A stretch of DNA of 38,172 nt. It comes from an uncultured Pirellulaceae bacterium. Lineage in GTDB: Bacteria; Planctomycetota; Planctomycetia; Pirellulales; Pirellulaceae. Location of the stretch: NCBI GenBank assembly GCA_937981585.1, contig CALJOA010000062.1:1-38172 (forward strand), written 5' to 3'. Under the pieces are notes generated by a model. It searched no databases. It saw nothing but the letters and a program-made list of their open reading frames with translations, and had not been told where the DNA came from. The position numbers and the translations under genes are program-made. Shown here piece by piece: positions 16,684-23,948 of the stretch (positions are counted from its first letter, which is position 1; every line of letters starts with the position of its first letter).

Positions 16684-19221
16684 ATGCAACGACAAATCGA
16701 ACTAGAAAACGTCCGGGTCAACAACCTCAAGGAAGTCTGTCTGGACATTCCTCATGGCCAGTTGATCGCGCTGTGTGGGCTGAGCGGTAGCGGCAAATCA
16801 AGCCTTGCGTTTGATACGTTGTATGCTGAAGGGCAGCGCCGGTACATCGAGTCGCTTTCGCCTCACACGCGCCGGTTCATCAATCAGCTTGATCGTCCCG
16901 ACGCGGATCGAATCGATGGAATCCCGCCAGCGATCGCCGTCAAAGCCTTTCGTGGCAAAGTCGGTCGCAAGTCAACGGTCGGAACGGCTTCCGAAGTCAC
17001 CGAATATCTGCGTTTGATGATGGCTCAGATCGGAAACGTCGTTTGTCCCAATTGTCAGATTCCAGTAACTCGAAACGATCCACAATCGATTTCGCAAATG
17101 CTGGAAGGGCTTGAGGCTGGGACGCGATATCAGATTGTCTTTCGCGCCGATTGCGAAGAAGGGCTGGCGCATGCATTGATGCAGGCCAAACGAAATGGAT
17201 TTGCTCGTGCGATCGTCGGAGAAACAACGGTCGATCTGGCCGATGCAAGCTCCGGATTGACCAATGCCACTCAAGACGACGAAATCCGAGTCGTTGTTGA
17301 TCGTTTGAAGTCCGGTGGATCCGATGTTTCGCGTGTCCGCGAGTCGATTGAAATCGCGTTTCAGTTCGGGCGAGGAAATTGCGAAGTTCTAGTTGCTCAG
17401 TCAGAGTCAGACGTCTCCGACAATTCGCTCAAAATTGGCGGCTCCGATTGGGGAATGCAGCGATATTCTCGCGACCTGAACTGTTCCAGTTGCGGTCGGG
17501 AGTTTCCCAAGCCGGAGCCTCGATTGTTTAGCTTCAGCAACAAAGCCGGCGCTTGCGATCAATGTGATGGGCTGGGTTTTTCCGATAAGGACTCGCAGAT
17601 TCAGTGTCCGTCCTGTGAGGGAGATCGGCTTAACGCTGACGCGCTGTGCTTTCGAATTGGCGACAAGAATCTGGCGGAGTTGACGGCCTTGAAGATCGAA
17701 GACGCGTTAGAGTTCTTCGATGGCCTTGAGTTAACCGACGCCCAAGCCGCGATTACTCGGCGGATCGCTGAGCAAATCGACTCGCGGTTGCGATATCTGT
17801 GTCAGGTTGGGCTGGCCTATCTGACGCTTGACCGTCCCCTTCGTACCCTCAGTGCTGGTGAGGGTCAACGCGTTTCTTTGACGTCGTGTTTGAGTTCGAC
17901 GTTGGTCAACATGCTTTATGTTTTGGACGAACCTTCGGTTGGGCTTCACCGCCACGACGTTGGGAATTTGACGGCCACGATCAAGCGATTGAGTGCGCGA
18001 GGCAATACGGTCGTTGTCGTTGATCATGAAGAGAAAATGATCCGAGCGGCCGAGCGAGTCGTGGAGATCGGCCCGCATGCCGGCGCCCAGGGCGGCGAGA
18101 TCGTCTTTGATGGAACCGTTGAACAGTTGCTCGATGATGAGGACAGTTTGACTGGCGATTTTCTTGCAGGTCGTCGTGGGTTTGCCAGTGGCGCTGAGAA
18201 TCGCCGAGCGCCGCGAGGAAAATTGCGGCTTGTCGGCGCTCGAGGGCACAACCTGAAAAACATCGAAGTCGAGTTCCCGCTTGGTTGCTTGTGCGTCGTG
18301 TCGGGAGTCAGCGGAGCGGGAAAGAGTTCGCTGGTGCACCAGACGCTCTACGGCGCGATCTGCGAGCGGAAGGAACAGACTTGCGACCCTCCCCTGCCCT
18401 TTGATGATATTTTCGGGGATGGGCGGTTCGATGAGGTCGTCTTGGTCGACCAGTCTCCGATCGGACGTTCGGCCAGAAGCAACCCGGTCACGTACGTCAA
18501 AGCGTTTGACGACATTCGCAAGACGTTTGCACAAACGGTGGACGCGAAAACCTACGGTATCAAAACGGGCCAATTCAGTTTCAATGTCGCCGGTGGTCGC
18601 TGTGACAAGTGCGAAGGCAATGGGACGATGTCGATCGACATGCAATTCATGGCAGACATCACGATCAAGTGCGATCAGTGTCGCGGAACGAGGTATCGTG
18701 ACGAGGTTCTGGCGGTCAGGTATCGCGGGCTAAGCATAGCCGAGGTTTTGGATCTGACGGTGCGGGAAGCGTTTTCCTTTTTTCGCGGTCAACCAAAAGT
18801 TCAGGCGAAGCTGAAGTCGTTGATCGACATCGGGCTGGACTATGTTCGGCTGGGGCAATCGGCAACGACGCTTTCTTCCGGCGAAGCCCAGCGGCTCAAG
18901 CTCGGGCAGTACTTGAATGCGTCAAAATCCAAACGGGCCTTGTTCATTCTTGACGAGCCGACGACCGGTTTGCACGGCAGCGACGTGATGAGGTTACTGG
19001 AGTGTTTCGAAACGCTGTTGGCTGTTGGCCATTCGTTGATCGTGGTCGAACACAATCTTCAGTTGATGATGTATGCTGATTGGGTGATCGATTTGGGGCC
19101 CGGCGCGGCAGAAGACGGAGGGGCCGTTGTTGCGCAGGGAACTCCGGAGCAGGTTGCTCAGTGTGAGGAATCGATTACCGGGCAATATTTGAAACAGCAG
19201 TTAGAGAAGAGTATGTCGTAG
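16684..19221 (+). CDS. uvrA: UvrA-family ABC ATPase lacking the insertion domain
   Basis: UvrA recognises DNA damage in nucleotide excision repair and loads UvrB. The 845-residue protein has both ATPase heads: Walker A GLSGSGKSS (32-40) and GVSGAGKSS (541-549), signatures LSAGEGQR and LSSGEAQRL, Walker B YVLDEPSVGLHRHD and FILDEPTTGLHGSD. It keeps the zinc pairs CSSC (267-270)/CDQC (291-294) and CDKC/CDQC near 640-665. The region matching the UvrB-binding domain (about 121-260) is present. Only 13 residues separate CDQC from CPSCEGDRL (308). In canonical UvrA about 110 residues, the insertion domain that contacts DNA, lie there. So it is probably a specialised paralog rather than the main UvrA. 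It is in tandem with the YhdH-type gene. Confidence 0.9.
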   Translation: MQRQIELENVRVNNLKEVCLDIPHGQLIALCGLSGSGKSSLAFDTLYAEGQRRYIESLSPHTRRFINQLDRPDADRIDGIPPAIAVKAFRGKVGRKSTVGTASEVTEYLRLMMAQIGNVVCPNCQIPVTRNDPQSISQMLEGLEAGTRYQIVFRADCEEGLAHALMQAKRNGFARAIVGETTVDLADASSGLTNATQDDEIRVVVDRLKSGGSDVSRVRESIEIAFQFGRGNCEVLVAQSESDVSDNSLKIGGSDWGMQRYSRDLNCSSCGREFPKPEPRLFSFSNKAGACDQCDGLGFSDKDSQIQCPSCEGDRLNADALCFRIGDKNLAELTALKIEDALEFFDGLELTDAQAAITRRIAEQIDSRLRYLCQVGLAYLTLDRPLRTLSAGEGQRVSLTSCLSSTLVNMLYVLDEPSVGLHRHDVGNLTATIKRLSARGNTVVVVDHEEKMIRAAERVVEIGPHAGAQGGEIVFDGTVEQLLDDEDSLTGDFLAGRRGFASGAENRRAPRGKLRLVGARGHNLKNIEVEFPLGCLCVVSGVSGAGKSSLVHQTLYGAICERKEQTCDPPLPFDDIFGDGRFDEVVLVDQSPIGRSARSNPVTYVKAFDDIRKTFAQTVDAKTYGIKTGQFSFNVAGGRCDKCEGNGTMSIDMQFMADITIKCDQCRGTRYRDEVLAVRYRGLSIAEVLDLTVREAFSFFRGQPKVQAKLKSLIDIGLDYVRLGQSATTLSSGEAQRLKLGQYLNASKSKRALFILDEPTTGLHGSDVMRLLECFETLLAVGHSLIVVEHNLQLMMYADWVIDLGPGAAEDGGAVVAQGTPEQVAQCEESITGQYLKQQLEKSMS

Positions 19222-19246
19222 GTTGGGATGCATAGTAGCTCGGCCA

Positions 19247-19307
19247 TAGTAGCTCGGCTCTCCGAGCCGAGACCAGAATGTTCACGGCTCGGAGAGCCGT
19301 GCTACTA
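19247..19307. repeat. CTCCGAG palindromic repeat, copy 2
   Basis: The 25-base arms 19247-19271 (TAGTAGCTCGGCTCTCCGAG then CCGAG) and 19283-19307 (CACGGCTCGGAGAGCCGTGC then TACTA) are close to a perfect inverted repeat with an 11-base spacer. The outer motif CATAGTAGCTCGGC is additionally duplicated just upstream (19231-19244). It lies between the UvrA-like and ThiF-like genes. Confidence 0.9.
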
Positions 19308-19377
19308 AACGGAGAACGTGCTACCAAACGCGTCCAAATGCCCTAAAGGCGACCGCAAGTAAAGAACCAGTTAACCA

Positions 19378-20445
19378 ATGACTGACTACGAAAATTCAAA
19401 CGGCGAACTGAATCAACTCGGGTCCAGGTATTCTCGTCAGATTCGGTTTCCGCACATCGGTGAGTCGGGCCAGGAGAAACTTGCACAGTCATCGGCGCTG
19501 ATTGTAGGTTGTGGTGCGCTTGGTTCAGTGGTTGCCAACACGTTGGCTCGGGCAGGTGTTGGTCATTTGCGAATTGTTGATCGTGACTTTCTCGAACAAA
19601 GCAACTTGCAACGACAAGTGCTGTTTGACGAGGCCGACGTTGAAAACGGACTTCCCAAGGCCATCGCGGCGGCAGACAAGTTGCGCCGCATCAACTCTGA
19701 AATCAAAATCGACCCCATTGTCGCCGACGTTGATGCATCCAACATCGAATCGTTGGTCGAGGGGGTAGATGTGATCCTTGACGGATCTGACAATTTTGAA
19801 ATCCGGTTTCTGATCAACGACGTGGCGGTGAAGCACTCGATCCCTTGGATTTATGGTGGGTGTCTGGGAGCCGATGGGCAGACGATGACGATCATCCCGG
19901 GAGAAACTGCTTGCCTGAATTGCTTGATGCTGGATGGACCGCCGCTGCCGGGAACAACTCCGACTTGTGATTCGTTCGGGATTCTTGCGCCGGTCATCAA
20001 TGTGATCGCGTCGATGGAAGCCAACGAAGCGATCAAGATTCTTTCAGGGAATCGAGATGCCGTCAGTCGCAAGTTGACCGCGTTTGCGATGTGGGACAAT
20101 TCAGTGAGCCAGATGGATCTCTCAAAACTTCGCGAGCAAGTTGACTGTCCGACATGTCAGCAAAACCAGTTTCAGTGGCTCAGCGGCGAGCGCGGTTCGC
20201 ATTCGGCAGTTTTGTGTGGCCGGGGTGCGGTGCAGTTGAGCTTTGCTGAGCGCCAGCGAATAGAGCTTTCCGAACTGGGCCAGCGTTTGAAGGAGATCGG
20301 TCAGGTCGATGTAAATCCGTATCTGCTTAGATTTTATATCGATGAGTTTGTAATTACTGTCTTTCCCGATGGTCGTGCGATCGTTTCGGGCACCGAGGAT
20401 ATTGCGGTGGCAAGGAAGCTATATGCGCAGTACTTGGGAAGCTGA
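19378..20445 (+). CDS. ThiF/MoeB/HesA family adenylyltransferase (E1-like)
   Basis: These enzymes adenylate the C-terminal Gly-Gly of small sulfur-carrier proteins (ThiS, MoaD or similar) for thiamine, molybdopterin or related sulfur transfer. The 355-residue protein shows the N-terminal RYSRQIRFPHIG and the nucleotide loop VGCGALGS (43-50). DRDFLEQSNLQRQ (68-80), DGSDNFEIRFLIND and YGGCLGADGQ also match. Four zinc-binding Cys are in CLNC (179-182) and CPTC (257-260), and the likely catalytic Cys is Cys197 (TPTCDSFG). A C-terminal tail of about 90 residues is not a rhodanese domain, which argues against the MoeB-rhodanese fusion type. No carrier protein gene is nearby, so the partner is unknown. 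It may share transcription with the upstream UvrA-like gene. Confidence 0.9.
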   Translation: MTDYENSNGELNQLGSRYSRQIRFPHIGESGQEKLAQSSALIVGCGALGSVVANTLARAGVGHLRIVDRDFLEQSNLQRQVLFDEADVENGLPKAIAAADKLRRINSEIKIDPIVADVDASNIESLVEGVDVILDGSDNFEIRFLINDVAVKHSIPWIYGGCLGADGQTMTIIPGETACLNCLMLDGPPLPGTTPTCDSFGILAPVINVIASMEANEAIKILSGNRDAVSRKLTAFAMWDNSVSQMDLSKLREQVDCPTCQQNQFQWLSGERGSHSAVLCGRGAVQLSFAERQRIELSELGQRLKEIGQVDVNPYLLRFYIDEFVITVFPDGRAIVSGTEDIAVARKLYAQYLGS

Positions 20446-20748
20446 AAGAGAATGGTTGGTTTGAAATACTGTTCAGCAGCTTTCTTCAAACTCACATTCA
20501 TTTTAGCGGAACGGCGCAAGCCGTCCGGTCAGGCTTCTGTCTTCCGGAAAACCGTAGGGCTTGCGCCCTAGCGCTATAAATTTGGTTCAGAATCGTATCA
20601 TTTCAAAGTTGCAACGAGACATTTTCACGCATGCCTGAGAATGCTTTGCTGCATCAGCGAATTCAAACGATCATCAAGGTCGATGGAAAGCTGATCGACA
20701 GGCAAGATACCCATCCCACCTAACGTTCAGACAAAAAAATGCGGCGGC
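20446..20748. other. Intergenic region between convergent ThiF-like and hypothetical genes
   Basis: It contains a palindromic repeat (20502-20581). A 30-codon open frame at 20631-20723 (plus strand, starting MPENALLHQRI) has no support beyond an ATG and could be a remnant or chance. No clear terminator hairpin is visible. Confidence 0.5.
20502..20581. repeat. Palindromic repeat with GGCGCAAGCC core
   Basis: The left arm 20502-20530 (TTTTAGCGGAACGGCGCAAG then CCGTCCGGT) and right arm 20552-20581 (ACCGTAGGGCTTGCGCCCTA then GCGCTATAAA) form an imperfect inverted repeat around a 21-base spacer. The GGCGCAAGCC core is inverted in the second arm. It is intergenic, between convergent genes. Confidence 0.75.
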
Positions 20749-21318
20749 TTAAACCGAAAACCCAAGCTCTTTTTTGGCGGCGAGATAAGCGTCAACAAGT
20801 TTTTTGAAAGGCGTATCGAGAAGATCTGTCTTTTCGGTCTTCATCTTTTCCTGTTCAAGCTCGTAGCCGAACGTCCAGTGGAACTCGATGACTTTGGGTT
20901 CGACGACGACTGTGCCCTCGAGACCATGCTCATTGCAGTAGTGAGTAAATTCGGTCAGCGGTTCTTTCAGCCTGTCGAGCAACTCAATCGTTCGTGGAGC
21001 CGGAAGCCGCGGGACACGGGAAAGCCAACCATCAAACGCTTCGTACTTTCGGTGAGTCACCCAAACCTGACCTGCTCCGTAGAACATCCAAATCGGTCCG
21101 CGAAAAGTCGAAACCAACGCGTATGGCCGAGGCAGCCAACGCCAGGCGCCCATTTCAGTTCGGAAAATCAGATGCCTTCCTCCGAATCGTTTGATGATCC
21201 GATTCAAAATCTGACCAGGGCTGTCCGGTTTGGAGTTGGCTTGGTCGGCATTGTTTGAATCGTTTGGCGTGGACGACTCAGCCACCGAAGCATCTGAGTT
21301 TTGATTGGTTTCGCTCAT
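20749..21318 (-). CDS. Conserved-looking hypothetical protein, 189 residues
   Basis: I do not recognise the family. From the ATG at 21318-21316 the protein starts with a Ser/Asn/Asp-rich disordered tail (1-35). A compact domain of about 150 residues follows, rich in Trp, Arg and Phe (GGRHLIFRTEMGAWRWLPRP, then RGPIWMFYGAGQVWVTHRKY). It ends with a charged helical C terminus. There is no signal peptide, membrane helix or Cys. The open frame extends upstream to 21468, but that part looks non-coding. It lies 178 bases downstream of the VOC-protein gene on the same strand. The coding call rests on the folded-domain composition and frame length. Confidence 0.7.
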   Translation of the reverse strand: MSETNQNSDASVAESSTPNDSNNADQANSKPDSPGQILNRIIKRFGGRHLIFRTEMGAWRWLPRPYALVSTFRGPIWMFYGAGQVWVTHRKYEAFDGWLSRVPRLPAPRTIELLDRLKEPLTEFTHYCNEHGLEGTVVVEPKVIEFHWTFGYELEQEKMKTEKTDLLDTPFKKLVDAYLAAKKELGFSV

Positions 21319-21496
21319 GTCGGGAATTCTAACGTCTGTGCAATCGAGAGCAAATACGGACTGAGGCGGCGGATTGAAATGAGCCGTTTCCGTAGACTCC
21401 GCGAGCAGGCGTGGACCGCCGGCGCTAGCCACGGTTGAATAGTCAACCAAACCGGGGCTAACGCCCAAACGGCTCAGAAGTAGTAGTTAAGTTCGA

Positions 21497-21910
21497 CTAG
21501 CTTGGTGAAGAGAATAGTTCGACCAAGTGCCCGTCGGGGTCGTAGATGTAAAGTTGAAAAGCTCCATCGGCTCTGGTTTTGGGGCCGTCGCCGACTTTGA
21601 TTCCCAGTTCCAAGACTCTTTGGTGCGCCGCGTCGACGTCGTCGACTTCGAACGCGATGTGATGACCGCGAGAGATGGCCTTCACTTTTCGATCGCCCCA
21701 GCCAGCAAGTCCAGCCAAATCGCTGGCGATCGTTGCGTGGATTTGAACAGTGTCAATCTCGAACCAGGCTCCGGCGAAATCAAATGCCGGACGAGGTTTT
21801 TCTTCCATGCCCAAAAGGTTGACGTAAAAATTCCGAGTTGCCTCAACGTCAGCAACAATCAACGTGACATGATCAAAGGTACGAACTTGAAGCGGGTTGT
21901 TTTTAGTCAT
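21497..21910 (-). CDS. VOC family (glyoxalase/dioxygenase fold) protein
   Basis: This is a small metal-dependent VOC-superfamily protein of 137 residues with paired beta-alpha-beta-beta-beta modules (about 10-65 and 80-134). Likely metal ligands are His14 (FDHVTLIV), His84 (HHIAFEV) and Glu131 (HLVELFS), at family-typical positions. The YDPDGHLVELF motif is common in glyoxalase I-like and fosfomycin-resistance-like members, but the substrate cannot be assigned. The ATG start at 21910-21908 gives a normal N terminus. Cytoplasmic, no signal peptide. Confidence 0.9.
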   Translation of the reverse strand: MTKNNPLQVRTFDHVTLIVADVEATRNFYVNLLGMEEKPRPAFDFAGAWFEIDTVQIHATIASDLAGLAGWGDRKVKAISRGHHIAFEVDDVDAAHQRVLELGIKVGDGPKTRADGAFQLYIYDPDGHLVELFSSPS

Positions 21911-22048
21911 CTAGGGCATGTCTTTTTGATAGGGCGTACTTACCATCTCAGCATAAGTTCACGTCCATTACAGCTCAATGACAAATGAGAAATGATAAAC
22001 AACTGGTGACAATTAACGGTAACGGCCCATAGATTGCGTGGGTTCGTA

Positions 22049-22105
22049 TTGGTAACCGGAAGCCTGAGTGAGAGACGGTCCCTCGCTCACGCTGCGGGTT
22101 ACCAT
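22049..22105. repeat. GGTAACC-type palindromic repeat, best-preserved copy
   Basis: The left arm (TTGGTAACCGGAAGCCTGAG then TGAGAGAC) and right arm (CCCTCGCTCACGCTGCGGGT then TACCAT) are inverted copies with mismatches and almost no spacer. Related degenerate elements are at 7836-7914 and 4186-4240. Confidence 0.75.
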
Positions 22106-22148
22106 TGAGGGATTGCCTCGGAACTGGCTGGTTTTACCCGTGGCGCAT

Positions 22149-22177
22149 AAAAAATGGCCAAGGGTAACCTGGCCATT
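22149..22177 (-). terminator. Intrinsic terminator of the thioredoxin-fold protein gene
   Basis: On the minus strand, AATGGCCA and TGGCCATT form a perfect 8-bp stem with a 9-base loop, followed by TTTT and then ATGCGCC. It lies 48 bases beyond the stop codon at 22225. Confidence 0.85.
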
Positions 22178-22224
22178 CGTGCTTTCCGATTCGTTTCTCG
22201 AAACGGTTTTTTTATACGTCGCTT

Positions 22225-23667
22225 CTACTTCTTCGCAGCAACCTTTACCCCATCGTTTTCAAGCGCTGTGTAAACGTTTTCCGGTTTGAGGCCTAGCCAC
22301 GGATCTGTGTCCGGTGTCAGGAACAGCTCCGCGTAAACTCGTTTGTTGAGCACTTCGACGTCCGTTGGAAGTTCGGTAGCGAACCAGCTGTGAATCTTGC
22401 GGTGCAGTAAGTACTCGTTGCGAACGGTATCGATAAGAATACTGCGTTCGAAGTTTTGCACCAACTGGATCAGCTTGTTTTCGGTCGCCTCTTTGGCTCG
22501 AGTCAGAGAAGATGCCGTTTGGGCCGATGGATTCTCTCGCTTGATTACTTCGATGCTCGACTCATCCAGTTTTTCGCTTCCCGCGTGAAGCCGCGCCAGT
22601 TTCGCCCATCGTTGGTCGTCCATGTTTTGCTCAAACGAATCGATCGAATCGGCAGCAAAAGCCAGATCCAGGATTGGGGCCTCATGCATGCTTTTGGATA
22701 CGGCCACAGGCGCTGCGAGTTTTGCTGGGATGCGTTTGGCGGCGGGCGAGATGTTACGCTGTTGGGCTTTAGCTGCCTCGATCAAGGTGTGGGTGAACGC
22801 TAGATCGACTCGGGCCATTTTGCTTTCCAAACTCAGCCCAACGACTACGTTTATATTTTTGTGATAGTCTTTGAGGAATTTGTCTTTCGCGGCTGTTTCA
22901 ACTTCTTTGAAGGCAAGATTTAATCCTTCCATATTCTTCAGCCATTTTACGAACTCTCCGGGACCGTAAAGTCCAGGAAGGCAATCGAGAGGACGACCGT
23001 TTTTGTCAAGCATGTAATGAGCACTGTTACCTGTAATGGTTCGCTCAAGTGTACGGCCATCGCCAAAATCAATTGAGATCTTTGGAACTGGGCGGACGGA
23101 CTTCCAATGCAGCACGAAATCTTTCCGCAGCCGTGCGGAGATTTCTTTGTTGCTGTATAGCGCGGTGCGGAAAAACCGGCTGTTGGCACAGCTGAACTCA
23201 TCGGTAAGTTTGCCCAACATTCGCAAGCTAAGGATTGGCTTGTCCGTTTCCTTGGCTTCCTTCATCGCTTCTTCAAGGCTGGTGTGCCACATCAATCCGG
23301 AAGTCATCGCGCCACGTTGCCTGGCGACCTGCTCGATCAGGATTACCAAGTTGTCCCGTTGTTTGATCAGTTCGGCTTTTTCGTCCGATGTCTCGGTGCC
23401 CTTTGATTGAGCAGCGATTTGCTTGAGCCTTGCTTCGAGCTGTTCGTGTTCGGCTTGCATGTCGAACATGGCGGCATAGCCAGCCCGGCGTAGTCTGTTG
23501 ACGACTTCTGGGCTGTAGGAGCCGTCAGGGCCAACGCCTTTTTCCACCGCGGCCCAGAGGAAAGCTCCGTAGTAGCAGGGTTCTGCTTGGCTGTCTTGAG
23601 CGAAGGTAAGACAAGTGGCCACGACGGCAACGATTGCCAGCGAAGTGATTGCTTTTTTGATCAACAT
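22225..23667 (-). CDS. Exported thioredoxin-fold family protein without CxxC
   Basis: The 480-residue protein has a signal peptide (1-28, ending DSQAEP). A helical, coiled-coil-prone segment lies at about 60-120. A thioredoxin-like domain at about 124-250 has MWHTSLEEAMKEAKETDKPI, the usual start of thioredoxin_7/DUF255-type domains. Where a redox CxxC would lie, the sequence reads LTDEFSCANSRFF with a single Cys160, so disulfide exchange by the classical mechanism is unlikely. The remaining 230 residues are helical and unrecognised. The ATG at 23667 follows GGGAG by nine bases. It is divergent from the Tat-exported beta-propeller gene across a region with phased TGTAAC repeats. The function is not known to me. 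Confidence 0.8.
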   Translation of the reverse strand: MLIKKAITSLAIVAVVATCLTFAQDSQAEPCYYGAFLWAAVEKGVGPDGSYSPEVVNRLRRAGYAAMFDMQAEHEQLEARLKQIAAQSKGTETSDEKAELIKQRDNLVILIEQVARQRGAMTSGLMWHTSLEEAMKEAKETDKPILSLRMLGKLTDEFSCANSRFFRTALYSNKEISARLRKDFVLHWKSVRPVPKISIDFGDGRTLERTITGNSAHYMLDKNGRPLDCLPGLYGPGEFVKWLKNMEGLNLAFKEVETAAKDKFLKDYHKNINVVVGLSLESKMARVDLAFTHTLIEAAKAQQRNISPAAKRIPAKLAAPVAVSKSMHEAPILDLAFAADSIDSFEQNMDDQRWAKLARLHAGSEKLDESSIEVIKRENPSAQTASSLTRAKEATENKLIQLVQNFERSILIDTVRNEYLLHRKIHSWFATELPTDVEVLNKRVYAELFLTPDTDPWLGLKPENVYTALENDGVKVAAKK

Positions 23668-23757
23668 GGCTTGAACTCCCAGTTTGGTTGCTTCAGTTTG
23701 ACTTGCCGACTGCGGTTAGTCTTCGGCCCAAGTTTACGCAGTCGGCGAGTCGTTTCG

Positions 23758-23799
23758 TGTAACGCCCGTGTAACTTGGCGTATGTAACACGTTTGTAAC
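23758..23799. promoter_or_regulatory. Four phased TGTAAC direct repeats in a divergent promoter region
   Basis: TGTAAC occurs at 23758-23763, 23769-23774, 23783-23788 and 23794-23799, with start-to-start spacings of 11, 14 and 11 bases. The array is centred about 110 bases before the minus-strand gene and about 170 before the plus-strand gene. Paired half-sites about one helical turn apart are typical of winged-helix response regulators such as PhoB. The regulator itself is not identified. Confidence 0.5.
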
Positions 23800-23948
23800 T
23801 GAGCCAAAGAGGGACAAAGCCTAACGATGGCCCATTTATTTGCGGCGAGTGAGGTTCATGGTTTAGAGTATTCGAGACTCAGTGGTTGGCCGCGGGATTG
23901 GTTTTGCGGTCCAAATTTGAATTGAAGCTAAATTTTGGAGATATAAAT

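Larger units (their letters stand above)
21911..22224. other. Intergenic region between thioredoxin-fold gene end and VOC gene start
   Basis: It holds a GGTAACC-type palindrome (22049-22105) and the terminator of the upstream minus-strand gene (22149-22177). The VOC gene promoter should be near 21930-22040 but is not obvious. Confidence 0.55.

Noticed and set aside
17731-18645. Long open frame on the minus strand (about 304 codons) opposite the UvrA-like gene
   Set aside because: It is fully antisense to a gene with intact family motifs; its translation has no recognisable domain and arises from codon bias on the other strand.
16684-20445. Defence-island reading of the UvrA-like and ThiF-like genes
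   Set aside because: E1-like enzymes and ABC ATPases occur in some antiphage systems, but here there is no E2-, JAB- or ubiquitin-like partner and no effector, and the ThiF-like protein looks like an ordinary sulfur-carrier adenylyltransferase.
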